From Rufibacter sediminis (GTDB lineage Bacteria; Bacteroidota; Bacteroidia; Cytophagales; Hymenobacteraceae), in contig NZ_JACOAF010000001.1 of assembly GCF_014269285.1 (NCBI RefSeq), positions 175,514 to 239,513 on the forward strand: 64,000 nt of DNA, written 5' to 3'. The notes under the pieces are model-generated. The model saw only the letters and a program-made list of their open reading frames with translations. It ran no database searches and was not told the origin of the DNA. Each line of letters opens with the position of its first letter. The first letter of the stretch is position 1. Both the position numbers and the translations under genes were made by a program. Positions 35,441 through 44,729 of this stretch are shown one piece after another.

Positions 35441-36106
35441 TTAAGATGGCTCTTGCATGCCGTAGATGTGCGCAAATCTCTTGAGCATGTGCTCTTTCAC
35501 GTTCAGGTTCTTAAGGATACCCTCCCGGATGTCATACACCAAGCCATGCAATTGCGGCGGGTTTTCGTTCTTCAAAGCGTTCTGGATGATGGACGTTTTG
35601 GACAGGTTGATCACCTGCTCAATCACGTTCAGTTCCACCAACCGGCGGAAGCGCTGCTCCTCATCCGTGATGAAGTTGAACTCGTTCTCGTGCAACCGGA
35701 TCACGTCTTTGATGTTGGTGAGCCAGTTGTCAATCAACCCGAACTGTTTGTCGCTCATGGCGGCGGCCACGCCACCACAGCCGTAGTGGCCTACCACCAT
35801 CACGTGCTGTACTTTCAAGACCTCCACGGCGTACTGCAGTACAGAAAGAAGGTTCACGTCTGTGTGTACCACCATGTTGGCGATGTTGCGGTGCACAAAC
35901 ATCTCGCCTGGGCCCGTGCCGGCAATCTGGCTGGAAGGCACCCGGCTGTCTGAACAACCAATGAACAGGTATTTGGGAGTTTGCCCTTTGGCCGAACGCT
36001 CAAAGAAATCTGGGTCCTCTTCCCGCTTTTTCTCCACCCACTCGCGATTTCCTCTGAAAATACGCTCCATGTCGGGGTGCATTGGTTCATTATTGATAGC
36101 TTCCAT
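35441..36106 (-). CDS. can: beta-class carbonic anhydrase
   Basis: 221 aa. Interconverts CO2 and bicarbonate in the cytoplasm using zinc. The ligands Cys51, His107 and Cys110 (CSDSRVP and GHYGCGGV) and the Asp53-Arg55 dyad are present. Ends with a typical helical C-terminus (NVKEHMLKRFAHIYGMQ). Located 10 bases downstream of a SulP-type transporter gene on the same strand, so the two are probably cotranscribed and form a bicarbonate uptake/hydration pair. Confidence 0.95.
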   Translation of the reverse strand: MEAINNEPMHPDMERIFRGNREWVEKKREEDPDFFERSAKGQTPKYLFIGCSDSRVPSSQIAGTGPGEMFVHRNIANMVVHTDVNLLSVLQYAVEVLKVQHVMVVGHYGCGGVAAAMSDKQFGLIDNWLTNIKDVIRLHENEFNFITDEEQRFRRLVELNVIEQVINLSKTSIIQNALKNENPPQLHGLVYDIREGILKNLNVKEHMLKRFAHIYGMQEPS

Positions 36107-36116
36107 ATAGTCTTAA

Positions 36117-37679
36117 TTAATGCATTTCCATTGTTTTCACGGATGGGATATCGCGCAGCGTGAGCCGGATGTCTTTTTCGTGGGCCACTGTCTTGAAGTT
36201 CTGAATCGCTTCCAGAACATCATAGTCAATGTAGGTAGACTGCGAACCGTCAATGACCACGTCACTGTTGGGGGGCAGGTGATCTAAGGTGAGCGCCACG
36301 CTGGCTTTGTTCAGGAAAGAAACGTTCTCGCTCAGTTTGATGTGGATTTTCTCCTGCCCGTTAAGGCTTTCGCGTTTAAAGAAGTACGGTGACTTGTAGT
36401 TGGCTTTCAGGATGTAGAACACGCCTACCACTAAACCAATGGAGATACCTTTCAGCAAATCGGTAAACAGAATGGCCAAAATGGTGATGATGAACGGCAG
36501 GAACTGATCCATGCCCAGTTTCCACTGAGTTTTGTACAGCACCGGTTTGGTGAGTTTGAAACCTACCATCAATAAAACAGCGGCCAAAGCGGCCAACGGC
36601 ACCAGCCCCAGCACATTGGTCAGGAACAGGATGCTCAACAGAAGGAATACGCCATGGAAGAAGCTGGATAGTTTACTCTCACCGCCGGCATTCACGTTGG
36701 CGGAGCTTCTCACAATTACCGCCGTCAGCGGGATACCGCCAATCAGACCACTCATCATGTTCCCCACGCCCTGGGCTTTCAGCTCACGGTTAGTCGGGGT
36801 GCGGCGCTTGTGCGGGTCCAGTTTGTCAACGGCTTCCACGCTCAGCAAGCTCTCCAAACTGGCCACAATGGCCAGCGTGATGGCTACCACCCATACCTGC
36901 GCATTGGTGATAGACGCCCAGTCCGGAAAACGCAGTTCATTCAGCAGAGTAGCGGGGCTGGAAATCTCAGGCAGCTGCACCAGGTGCGTATCAGCGATGG
37001 CCAATGCTGGGAAAGAGTTCTGGAACATCAGGTTCAAGCCAATGGAAACCAGAACTGCGATAAGAGCGCCCGGAATGAGCTTCAAAATGGTATTCCGTTG
37101 GATAAACGAACGCTCCCACAGAATCAGGATGCCCAGAGAGACAATCCCCACAATCAGGGAGCCAAACTGCAACTTGTTGCTGAAGGCGTAACCAATTTCT
37201 GAGAAGGTGTTCCGCCCGTCTGACTGGAAGAAGTCCAGGTCGCCCAGGAAGTCATTGTCAGCGCCCAGGAAGTGCGGTATTTGTTTCAGGATCAGGATAA
37301 GACCAATGGCGGCCAGCATCCCTTTAATAACCGATGACGGGAAGTACAACCCGATGATCCCGGCTTTCAGGAAACCCAGAATCACTTGGAAAACCCCGCT
37401 CAGCACCACGGCCAGCAGGAAAATCTCGTATCCGCCCAGCGACTGGATACCGTTTAATACAATTACGGTCAAGCCCGCAGCCGGACCACTCACGCTCAGT
37501 TGCGAGCCGCTCAGCCAGGAAACCACCAAACCACCAACTACCCCGGCAATCAAACCTGCGAAAAGAGGCGCCCCAGAGGCGAGGGAGATCCCGAGGCATA
37601 GCGGCAAGGCCACCAGAAAAACCACCAAGCCGGCAGACAAATCTTTGCCTACGGTGTCAAATAATCCCCGTTCTTTCAT
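36117..37679 (-). CDS. SulP family anion transporter, probably bicarbonate
   Basis: 520 aa from the ATG at 37679 (the frame continues 12 codons further to 37715). SulP/SLC26 inner-membrane transporter with 10-14 membrane segments: ALPLCLGISLASGAPLFAGL at the N-terminus, SGPAAGLTVIV, and QGVGNMMSGLIGGIPLTAV. The C-terminal 100 residues form a STAS domain (LTLDHLPPNSDVVIDGSQS). SulP proteins carry sulfate, bicarbonate or other anions; the adjacent carbonic anhydrase favours bicarbonate, as in BicA-type systems. The substrate is an inference from that context. Confidence 0.92.
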   Translation of the reverse strand: MKERGLFDTVGKDLSAGLVVFLVALPLCLGISLASGAPLFAGLIAGVVGGLVVSWLSGSQLSVSGPAAGLTVIVLNGIQSLGGYEIFLLAVVLSGVFQVILGFLKAGIIGLYFPSSVIKGMLAAIGLILILKQIPHFLGADNDFLGDLDFFQSDGRNTFSEIGYAFSNKLQFGSLIVGIVSLGILILWERSFIQRNTILKLIPGALIAVLVSIGLNLMFQNSFPALAIADTHLVQLPEISSPATLLNELRFPDWASITNAQVWVVAITLAIVASLESLLSVEAVDKLDPHKRRTPTNRELKAQGVGNMMSGLIGGIPLTAVIVRSSANVNAGGESKLSSFFHGVFLLLSILFLTNVLGLVPLAALAAVLLMVGFKLTKPVLYKTQWKLGMDQFLPFIITILAILFTDLLKGISIGLVVGVFYILKANYKSPYFFKRESLNGQEKIHIKLSENVSFLNKASVALTLDHLPPNSDVVIDGSQSTYIDYDVLEAIQNFKTVAHEKDIRLTLRDIPSVKTMEMH

Positions 37680-37840
37680 ACGATGTGTCTTTTGCACCCT
37701 TTGCCATTGTGGCAAAGGTTTTTACCTATTATAGAAATTTTGAAACACAAAAGTCACTAAAGGGAATTAAGATCGAATTAAAACCAAATTAAAATCTGAT
37801 TAAAATGGAAGAAAGAACCATGGTTTGATCATGAAGAAAG

Positions 37841-37891
37841 CATTCCGTTTTCTGCCTGTTTTCAGAAAAAGAAGGCCAAAACGGAGGAATG
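37841..37891. repeat. palindromic element with private arms
   Basis: CATTCCGTTTTCTGCC, TTTTCAGAAAA, GGCCAAAACGGAGGAATG. Confidence 0.88.
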
Positions 37892-37938
37892 ACTAATGGC
37901 TACCAGAAATTAAATTCAGATTAGAAATACCCGCATCC

Positions 37939-37974
37939 GTTTTAAGGCCATTTTAAGGAAAAGGGGGCCAAAAC
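37939..37974. repeat. palindromic element
   Basis: GTTTTAAGGCC, TTTTAAGGAAAA, GGCCAAAAC. Confidence 0.85.
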
Positions 37975-38011
37975 AGCCGGAACCCGTGAACGCCTGAAGA
38001 AGGAGAACTTC

Positions 38012-39397
38012 TCAGATTTTGTAGATCTCGTAGAGTTTAGGCAAGGTGATGGTGACCTCGGTGCCTTGGTTCAGCTGGGAATGGACCGCGATGGAGCCTC
38101 GGTGCAGCTTGATGATTTTCTCGGCCAGCGGCAACCCGATGCCGTGCCCCGAGATATCGCGCACGCTCTCCGCCCGGAAGAAAGGCACGAACACTTTCTG
38201 CACATCCTCCTCGGCCATGCCGATGCCCTGGTCGCTCACCCGCAGGTGCACGAAGGTGGGCTGCACTTCAATGGAGGCGGTGATGAGAGGATCGGTCCCC
38301 GAGAATTTGGCAGCGTTCTCCAGCACGTTCACCGTGGCGATGAGCAGCAGGGCCTCGTTGCCAATGACCAGCAGTTCGTTGTCATCCTCGGGCAGGTTCG
38401 CGAATACCACTTCCACCTTCATGTGCGGCTGCCGTTTGCGAGCCTCGGCGCAAGCCTGCCACACCAGTTCGTCTATCCTGATCTCGGTCATCTGCACTTT
38501 GGAAGAATCGGTACTGGCTTGCACCATCTGCAACAGGCCGTTGGAGAGCTGCGCCAGTAATTGGGCATCTTCCAGGATAGATTTCAGTACCCGTTCGTAT
38601 TCCTCGGTTTGGCGCTTTTTCATGAGGGCCACCTGCAGCTCGCCAATCATGGCGGTCAGCGGGGTCCGGAGTTCGTGGGAGGCGTTGGAGACAAACGTGC
38701 GCTGCACCTCAAAGGCCCGCTCCAGCCGGTCCAACAGGTTGTTGAAGGTCTGGGCCAGTTGCGCGACTTCGTCCTGCCCCTCGGCTTGGGTTAAGCGGCG
38801 GTGCAGATCAGAGGCATTGATTTTCTCCACCTCAGACACCACTTTCAGGAAAGGCCGCAACGCCGCCCGCGAGAAAGCCATCCCGCACAACACCACCGTG
38901 ACCAGCGCCATCACAAAACCCGTCAGCAGCAAGGTGCGCAGGTGCAGCAGTTTGTTCAGGTTGTACAAATCAATGGACGAAGCCAGCACGAAGTGGTATT
39001 GCCCGCGGTGCAGGTACCGGATGCCCACCACCTGCCTGTCGCCTTGGTCCAAGCGCACCTCTCCCTGCTGGCTTAGCTGGTTCAGCAGCCCCGGCGGGAT
39101 CTTTATTTCTTCATCGCCCTCACTGAAGATGAGGCGCTGGTTCTGGTCATACACCTTCACCACCTCGCGGGGCAGCATCTGGAAATACAGGCGCTGGTCC
39201 AGGGCGTGCTGCTGCTGGCTCACGGAGTCGGCGTCCAGCACGAAGTGGGCGGTGGCGTAGGCGCGGTTCAGGATGCGGCCGTAGAAATCATTCTGGCGGT
39301 AGAGCGAGCTGAAGTAGTAAACGGAGACGCAGAACAGCAGCAGAATACCCGTGAAGATGGCGGTGAACTGCAGCGTCAGTTTGGTTTTGATTTTCAT
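38012..39397 (-). CDS. sensor histidine kinase (HAMP type)
   Basis: 461 aa. Membrane segment about 8-30, periplasmic sensor about 31-154, second membrane segment about 155-177, HAMP about 178-230, then HisKA with the phosphorylated His241 in NASHELRTPLT, and HATPase_c with VNVLENAAKFSG, DQGIGMAEEDV and GHGIGLPLAEKII. Inner-membrane two-component kinase. It overlaps the response regulator gene by four bases (ATGA), so translation is coupled. The stimulus is unknown; the periplasmic domain shows no motif I can name. Confidence 0.94.
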   Translation of the reverse strand: MKIKTKLTLQFTAIFTGILLLFCVSVYYFSSLYRQNDFYGRILNRAYATAHFVLDADSVSQQQHALDQRLYFQMLPREVVKVYDQNQRLIFSEGDEEIKIPPGLLNQLSQQGEVRLDQGDRQVVGIRYLHRGQYHFVLASSIDLYNLNKLLHLRTLLLTGFVMALVTVVLCGMAFSRAALRPFLKVVSEVEKINASDLHRRLTQAEGQDEVAQLAQTFNNLLDRLERAFEVQRTFVSNASHELRTPLTAMIGELQVALMKKRQTEEYERVLKSILEDAQLLAQLSNGLLQMVQASTDSSKVQMTEIRIDELVWQACAEARKRQPHMKVEVVFANLPEDDNELLVIGNEALLLIATVNVLENAAKFSGTDPLITASIEVQPTFVHLRVSDQGIGMAEEDVQKVFVPFFRAESVRDISGHGIGLPLAEKIIKLHRGSIAVHSQLNQGTEVTITLPKLYEIYKI

Positions 39398-40083
39398 TTT
39401 TCCTCCATTTCCTTCATCACGTATCCCATGCCCACCAAGGTGTGGATCAGCTTGGGCGAGAAATCTTTGTCAATCTTCTTCCGAAGGAAATTGATGTACA
39501 CGTCTATCACGTTGCTGCCGGTGTCAAAAGATGTTTCCCAGACCTGTTCAATGATATCTACCCGTGACACCACGCGCTCTTTGTTGCGCAGCAGGTACTG
39601 AAGCAGGGCAAACTCGCGGGCGGTCAGGGAGATGGGCTGGCCTTTCCGGAAGACGGTTTTCTTCTGCACATCCATTTCCAGATCGGCGATTTTCAGGACC
39701 TCAGTCCCCACACTTTCCTGCGAGCGGCGGGTGAGCGCCCGGATGCGGGCCAGCAGCTCCTGAAACTCGAAGGGCTTCACCAGGTAATCATCGGCGCCGG
39801 AGTCAAGGCCCAGGATTTTGTCATCGGTGCTGCCCAGGGCGGTGAGCATGAGAATGGGCACCGTGAGGCTATGCTGCCGAATGAGTTTGCAGACCTCCAC
39901 GCCGTTCATGCGCGGCAGAATCACATCCAGAATCACCAGGGCGTATTCATTCTCGGTGGCCAGCTTGGCACCGTAGAAACCGTCATAGGCCGTCTCCACC
40001 TCGTACATCTGCTCTTCCAGGCCTTTTTTGATGAAAGCGCTTACTTTGGGTTCATCTTCAATGAGCAGGATTTTCATAGGCAT
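39394..40083 (-). CDS. OmpR-type response regulator
   Basis: 229 aa (or 227 if the second ATG is used). Receiver domain 3-115 with acidic pocket EDE, phospho-acceptor Asp53 (VILDVILPRMNG) and Lys102-type GADDYLVKPF; C-terminal winged helix (SLTAREFALLQYLLRNKERVVSR, VYINFLRKKID). Partner of the kinase encoded just downstream. Targets unknown. Confidence 0.95.
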   Translation of the reverse strand: MPMKILLIEDEPKVSAFIKKGLEEQMYEVETAYDGFYGAKLATENEYALVILDVILPRMNGVEVCKLIRQHSLTVPILMLTALGSTDDKILGLDSGADDYLVKPFEFQELLARIRALTRRSQESVGTEVLKIADLEMDVQKKTVFRKGQPISLTAREFALLQYLLRNKERVVSRVDIIEQVWETSFDTGSNVIDVYINFLRKKIDKDFSPKLIHTLVGMGYVMKEMEEK

Positions 40084-40213
40084 CTACTTGGGGTGGTTTG
40101 GCTGGACAAAGGTAACTATTCAGGCTATATGATGGGCAGCCGCCTCAGATGGCCACGCAAATCACTGGCACAGCATCTTTAGGAAGCTAAGTTCCATTGA
40201 GGCGGGGTTTCCT

Positions 40214-40249
40214 GTTTTGCGGGTGTTTTGCTTAAAACAGGCTTAAAAC
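40214..40249. repeat. palindromic element
   Basis: GTTTTGCGGG, TTTTGCTTAAAA, GGCTTAAAAC, just downstream of the His-rich membrane protein gene. Confidence 0.75.
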
Positions 40250-40258
40250 GAAGCGCCT

Positions 40259-41359
40259 TCAGGCGGATACGTTGGCCATGGCGGCCTTCTTGCGGGAAGA
40301 CGTTTTCCAGATGAAGCCGTCCAGGATGTAGTGCGTCATCTGCGGCAGGGCCAGCAAAGGTACCAGCACCGAAAGCAGCACGTGATCCTCCACCGCCGAC
40401 ATCCCCTGGAACGAGGCGAACACCTCCGGATGCTCGCGCCACACCAGGGCATCCCAAAGTCCTTCCTCCACATACGCCAGCACCACCACCAACCCGATAA
40501 AGAACGTAATGCCCACCGCGCCCAGCGAGAGCCGTTGCCGCCAAGTGAGATGCGCGGCCGCTCCCGGAGCGTTTTGGGGCTGCTTTCTGGAAATCCAGAC
40601 CAAAGCCAGATAAGGAATGCCGTGGGAAATCACGTTGAAGGCGGTAAAGATCAGGTCGCCGTTGTACTGCACAATGCCCACGTACCAGGCCAGGAAAGTA
40701 CCCGTGATGACCAGGTGCCGCGGCAGGTTCCAGCGTCTGGTTTGCCAGAACACACAGATCTCCTTGAGCAGGTAGCCTACCATCACCCCGATGTTCAGCA
40801 ATGCGATGTAGGGCGTGAGCTGGGGCAACTCAAACGTCAGGAAATCATCTTTTATAAACCAGTTGAAGTTGCGGTGGCCTTCCAGGTGCCAGTACAGCAG
40901 CGGCAGCAAGGTGGCGGCGTACACACAGACGGTATCTACCTGGTGCTCCCAGCAGGGGCGCTGCTCCTTCCGGGAATACAAGCGCATGAAGCCGTACTGC
41001 TGCCGCACAAAGTGATACACCGCCAGATACGCCAGAACCCGCCAGAAAATCCCCTCGCCCAGAGAATACAGCACGACTCCGCCCACCCAGGCCCCCACCG
41101 GAGCCCAGAGCAGCAGTTGCCCTTTCTGTTTCAGGGCTTCTTTTTCAAAATAGGTCCTGAAAAGGGTGCTGTACACGTGGCCCACGTCAATGAGCAGAAT
41201 GAGCAGAACCCAGGCGGGAACCGGCAGGCTTTTCACGTGCTGCTGAAAGAAACCGGGGAAAAGCAGAATAGCCAGCAGACACAAAAACGGCGGCGACAGG
41301 ATAAACAGAACGTCTACCTTCGCGGAGTGGAGCCAGGGCTGTTTTGGGGCCGTTTTCAC
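40259..41359 (-). CDS. multi-pass membrane protein with conserved His motifs
   Basis: 366 aa with about nine membrane segments. Four His-containing motifs lie at helix ends (DVGHVYSTLFRTYF, YHFVRQQYGFM, NVISHGIPYLAL and PQMTHYILDGFIW), which could ligate metal, so an oxidase or hydroxylase-like membrane enzyme is possible; I cannot name the family. The start GTG follows the stop of the flavoprotein gene directly (TAAGTG), making it the last gene of the seven-gene operon. Three palindromic elements lie in the coding sequence: at the start (KTAPKQ), at 41128-41163 (LFRTYFEKEALKQ) and at 40571-40606 (WISRKQPQN). Confidence 0.8.
   Translation of the reverse strand: MKTAPKQPWLHSAKVDVLFILSPPFLCLLAILLFPGFFQQHVKSLPVPAWVLLILLIDVGHVYSTLFRTYFEKEALKQKGQLLLWAPVGAWVGGVVLYSLGEGIFWRVLAYLAVYHFVRQQYGFMRLYSRKEQRPCWEHQVDTVCVYAATLLPLLYWHLEGHRNFNWFIKDDFLTFELPQLTPYIALLNIGVMVGYLLKEICVFWQTRRWNLPRHLVITGTFLAWYVGIVQYNGDLIFTAFNVISHGIPYLALVWISRKQPQNAPGAAAHLTWRQRLSLGAVGITFFIGLVVVLAYVEEGLWDALVWREHPEVFASFQGMSAVEDHVLLSVLVPLLALPQMTHYILDGFIWKTSSRKKAAMANVSA
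40571..40606. repeat. palindromic element in the His-rich membrane gene
   Basis: GTTTTGGGGC, CTTTCTGGAAAT, GACCAAAGC; encodes LVWISRKQPQN on the minus strand. Confidence 0.7.
41128..41163. repeat. palindromic element in frame, His-rich membrane gene
   Basis: GTTTCAGGGC, TTTTTCAAAAT, GGTCCTGAAAA; encodes LFRTYFEKEALKQ on the minus strand. Confidence 0.65.
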
Positions 41360-41376
41360 TTAACTCGTTAAAATCT
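41341..41376. repeat. palindromic element at the start of the His-rich membrane gene
   Basis: GTTTTGGGGCCGTTTTCAC is well preserved; the right half is degenerate. Includes the GTG start and encodes KTAPKQ. Confidence 0.5.
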
Positions 41377-42982
41377 GTTGGGCCGCTTTGATGCCCTTGT
41401 AAAACGCCTCTTCAAAGATGGAAATGCCGCTGAGGTCTGAATGGGCGAAAGCGATCTTGTTCTGGATGGGTTGGGCGGCGGCCTCCCGATCGGGTCCCCA
41501 GATAAAACCGGGCGTAGGTTTAATCATGCCGTGGCCCCAGACCCAGACATCCAGCTGCTCCACTTCCTCCCGGATAGAGGGGTGCGCCTTCTCCAGTTCC
41601 TGCAACACCAGCTCGGTCCAGTCTTCCCGCTTTCTGGTAAAAACCGCCTGCCGGGAGGCCGGAGACGTGTCTGGGATTGGGTAGTAAAAGGTAATCACCT
41701 GCTTATCGGGGAAGCCGACCACACTCTGGTGCTGGGCGTTCACGTAGCCCAGCGAGGAGCTGCCGTAAATGACATTGTCCCAACTCAGCGGAATTCCTTT
41801 GCCCGCCGGCACCTGATTCAAGGTAAGGTTCGCAACCACCCAGGGGGCATAAGTAAAAATCCGGCTGTTGACCTTCGGGGCAGCGGGTACCTTGGCGAGC
41901 AGTCGTTCCCGCACAAACTGCGGCGTGGCCATCACACATTTCTTAGCCATGAGCCTGGTGGCCTCATCAGTGGCTAAATCAAGGTAATCAACAACGATTT
42001 TATCATCGGCTACTTCCAGGTTGTACACCAAAGAACCGGTTCTGAGGTCGGGCCCGGCTTGTTCCCGCAGTCGTTCAGCCAGCCAATGATTGCCCTGGGG
42101 CCAGGTGAGCACGCGGTGGGCATCGGAGTTGGCAGCCTGGGCCCGGCGGGCGGCAAAGTAGTGGATGGCGGCCCAGGCCGAGGTCTGCGCCAGCGTTCCC
42201 CCGAAATCATCCAGGCAGCAATACTCCACGTACCAACTCAGGTAAGTTGAAGTCAGGTTTTGCTTTTGTAGCCAGTCCTGCATGGTCAGTTGGTCCAGTT
42301 GCCGGAACTGGTCATCAGAAGAAGAATGCGCCAGCGGAATGTCAAAGGCGAACCGCCCATCTGCCCCTTTGGCCTGCTTCATTTCGTCCATGAGCGCCTG
42401 AAAGCGGTCTATCTGCTGAAGATCCGCGGGCGGCACGCTCCAGTTGGGCACCAGCCCCTCCTGCCAATAGCCGTTGATGAAAAGGCGTTCCTCCGGATCA
42501 AAGCACAGGTGGTATTCATTGTATAAAGGCAGCCCAGCCGCATCATAGCCGGTGATCAACTTCGCCTCCTCCAGAAAACGTAGCAGCTGCGTATTAGAGT
42601 TGTTGGGCAAAGGCAGGTAATGGGCACCCCACGGAAATGCCGAGTGCGCGTTCTTCCCAGATTGGCTGTTTCCGCCGGTGCGATCTTCCAGTTCCAGAAG
42701 GCACACCCGCTGCTCTGAGTTTTTCTGCAGCCACCGCGCCGCCGATAAACCGGAAACCCCACCGCCGATGATCACCACGTCCACCTCTTGGGTACGCGCG
42801 GGTACTTTCCGGATGCCGGTTCTGAGTAAATGCCCCGCCTTGAAGGAAGGGCCAAACAAGCGGCCCGCTACCTGCTTGGTCTCTTCGGTCCCGCAGCCGG
42901 GCAAGGCCGTGCCCGCCAGTGCCAAACCACCCAGGGCCAGTGCACTCTGCTTCAGAAACCGTCTTCTCTCCTCCGCCTTCAT
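41360..42982 (-). CDS. exported FAD-dependent amine-oxidase-like flavoprotein
   Basis: 540 aa. Starts with a twin-arginine motif in RRRFLKQSALALGG and a lipobox-like ALPGC, so it is probably folded with FAD, exported by Tat and lipid-anchored. The dinucleotide-binding fold is VVIIGGGVSGLSAARWL, followed by LELEDRTGGNSQSG, both typical of monoamine/polyamine oxidases and phytoene desaturase relatives. The C-terminal part (FAHSDLSGISIFEEAFYKG) fits the flavin-closing region. The neighbouring spermidine-synthase-like gene makes an aminated substrate plausible. It starts one base after the stop of that gene (TAG then ATG). Confidence 0.87.
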   Translation of the reverse strand: MKAEERRRFLKQSALALGGLALAGTALPGCGTEETKQVAGRLFGPSFKAGHLLRTGIRKVPARTQEVDVVIIGGGVSGLSAARWLQKNSEQRVCLLELEDRTGGNSQSGKNAHSAFPWGAHYLPLPNNSNTQLLRFLEEAKLITGYDAAGLPLYNEYHLCFDPEERLFINGYWQEGLVPNWSVPPADLQQIDRFQALMDEMKQAKGADGRFAFDIPLAHSSSDDQFRQLDQLTMQDWLQKQNLTSTYLSWYVEYCCLDDFGGTLAQTSAWAAIHYFAARRAQAANSDAHRVLTWPQGNHWLAERLREQAGPDLRTGSLVYNLEVADDKIVVDYLDLATDEATRLMAKKCVMATPQFVRERLLAKVPAAPKVNSRIFTYAPWVVANLTLNQVPAGKGIPLSWDNVIYGSSSLGYVNAQHQSVVGFPDKQVITFYYPIPDTSPASRQAVFTRKREDWTELVLQELEKAHPSIREEVEQLDVWVWGHGMIKPTPGFIWGPDREAAAQPIQNKIAFAHSDLSGISIFEEAFYKGIKAAQQILTS

Positions 42983-44494
42983 CTAATTGATATAGTGCGC
43001 CCATTCGTCTTCAAAATAGCGGACGAGGGCCTGGTTGTTTAACTTGTTGACCTCGGTCTGGCGGGCGGGCATGTCCTTGGGAAACGTGCGCATCTGCTCA
43101 AATGTGGCCTGGTCCAGAAAGCGTAATTGAGGCATGAACTGCCCGTTTACCGGTAGCATTTTATCCGGCGAAGCCAGCACAAAACCCCAATCGCCGAAGG
43201 AGGGCACGTGGGCGTGGTACGGCAACGTGGTGAAGCCGCAACTCACCAAGGTGTTCACCACGCACCAGTACGCGTTGGGCGCCACAAACGGCGACGTGGC
43301 CTGAATAACCGCGGCCCCACCCGGCGCAATGGCCTGCCGCAGCACCTTATAGAAGGTATTGGAATACAGCTTCCCGATGGCGTAGTTGGCCGGGTCCGGA
43401 AAATCAATCACCACGAAGTCAAACTGCTCCTGGCTGGTTTTGAGCCATTGAAAGGCATCGGTGTTGATGACCTGGACTTTTTTGGAGAGCAGGGCTCCTT
43501 GATTTAAGTTCTTGAGCACTTCGTGGCTCGCAAATAGCTTGGTCACGGCCTGGTCCAAATCCACCAGCACTACTTTCTCCACGCTGGGGTAGCGCAGAAT
43601 TTCCCGCACGGCCAACCCGTCGCCGCCGCCCAGCACCAGCACTTTTTTGGGATATTTCACGGAGTTCAACCCCGGGTGCACCAGCGCCTCGTGGTAGCGG
43701 TACTCGTCAGAGCTGCTGAATTGGAGGTTCCCGTTCAGAAAGAGCCGGAACTCCCGCTCATTTTTAGTCAGGACGATCTTTTGGTACGGCGACTGCACCG
43801 AGTAGATGATCTTATCGGCGTAGGAAAGGCTCTCGGTGAAGGCCAGAATGCGATCACTCAGCACAAAGCCCGCCACCAACGCCACAATGGATGCCACGCA
43901 GGAAATCCGGAGGAAATGAATCCACTTGACTTCTTTGCTGAAATAGAAACACAGCCACAGGGCCACCCCGGCGTTCAGCAAGCCAAAGAAAAAGGAAGTA
44001 CGCAGCAAGCCCAGGTGCGGCACCAGCAGCAGCGGGAAAATCACCGAGGCCAGCAAAGCCCCGATGTAGTCAAAGGTGAACACCTTGGAGACCAGCTCCT
44101 TGAACTCAAACCGGTCCTCCAGAATCCGCATGATGAGGGGAATCTCCAGGCCCACTAGAATTCCGGTAAGAGAAACCAGCAGGTAGAGCACCATCTGGAA
44201 AGAAGCCACCCGGTCAAAAAGTAAAAACAGGAGGGTGGAGCTGAAACCGCCCACCACGGCCACCAGCACCTCCACCTGAATAAACCAGGCAATCAGGTTG
44301 CGGTTGAAGAACCGTGACAGGTAACTGCCAATGCCCATGGAAAACAGGTACACCCCAATAATGGTGGAGAACTGCGTCACCGAATCCCCCAGCAGATAAC
44401 TGGCCAACGTACCCGCCACCAACTCATACACCAACCCGCAGGTTGCCACCACAAACACCGAGAAGAGCAGCAACACCTGTACGTTTATACGCAT
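42983..44494 (-). CDS. membrane-linked spermidine-synthase-like protein
   Basis: 503 aa. Residues 1-210 carry about seven membrane segments; residues 230-503 form a spermidine-synthase-type Rossmann methyltransferase fold: VLVLGGGDGLAVREILRYP (nucleotide loop), VVLVDLDQAV, and FVVIDFPDPANYAIGKLYS. The catalytic-loop DFPDP differs from the usual DSTDP of SpeE. This fused form is annotated as polyamine aminopropyltransferase in databases, though its product is unproven. It sits between DUF350 and the flavoprotein with near-zero spacing. Confidence 0.88.
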   Translation of the reverse strand: MRINVQVLLLFSVFVVATCGLVYELVAGTLASYLLGDSVTQFSTIIGVYLFSMGIGSYLSRFFNRNLIAWFIQVEVLVAVVGGFSSTLLFLLFDRVASFQMVLYLLVSLTGILVGLEIPLIMRILEDRFEFKELVSKVFTFDYIGALLASVIFPLLLVPHLGLLRTSFFFGLLNAGVALWLCFYFSKEVKWIHFLRISCVASIVALVAGFVLSDRILAFTESLSYADKIIYSVQSPYQKIVLTKNEREFRLFLNGNLQFSSSDEYRYHEALVHPGLNSVKYPKKVLVLGGGDGLAVREILRYPSVEKVVLVDLDQAVTKLFASHEVLKNLNQGALLSKKVQVINTDAFQWLKTSQEQFDFVVIDFPDPANYAIGKLYSNTFYKVLRQAIAPGGAAVIQATSPFVAPNAYWCVVNTLVSCGFTTLPYHAHVPSFGDWGFVLASPDKMLPVNGQFMPQLRFLDQATFEQMRTFPKDMPARQTEVNKLNNQALVRYFEDEWAHYIN

Positions 44495-44506
44495 GAAACC
44501 AACTTC

Positions 44507-44725
44507 TTACCCGTGAACAGATGCACCAATGATGATGGCGATGGCGATGATAAAGGCCGCAAAAACGACTGCCAAGGCCATATTCTGCTTTTCCAGAATC
44601 TCTTTCCAGAGGTTTTCCGGCGTGATCATCTCCAGGAGCCAGAAGGTGAAGAACAGGATGGCGATGCCAATGAAGGAGTACAGCAAAGACGCGGTAATCA
44701 GTTTGTAGTTGATGAGTGATTCCAT
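44507..44725 (-). CDS. DUF350 small membrane protein
   Basis: 72 aa from the ATG at 44725; the open frame reaches 44881 but the upstream part is a shadow of the neighbouring 59-aa gene. Two membrane segments (YSFIGIAILFFTFWLLEMI and NMALAVVFAAFIIAIAII), length and spacing typical of one DUF350 unit. DUF350 proteins are regularly encoded with DUF4178 and spermidine-synthase-like genes. Function unknown. Confidence 0.85.
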   Translation of the reverse strand: MESLINYKLITASLLYSFIGIAILFFTFWLLEMITPENLWKEILEKQNMALAVVFAAFIIAIAIIIGASVHG

Positions 44726-44729
44726 GGGT

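Larger units (their letters stand above)
37680..38011. other. intergenic gap with two palindromic elements
   Basis: 332 bases. Holds palindromic elements at 37841-37891 and 37939-37974 and an AT-rich stretch 37740-37810 likely to carry the SulP promoter (transcribed leftwards). No gene. Confidence 0.5.

Noticed and set aside
38046..39260. 404-aa plus-strand frame opposite the histidine kinase
   Set aside because: Ser/Cys/Arg-rich shadow of a well-supported kinase gene.
40331..41371. 346-aa plus-strand frame opposite the His-rich membrane gene
   Set aside because: Gln/His/Arg-rich shadow with no hydrophobic pattern; the minus-strand frame has a consistent membrane topology and fits the operon.
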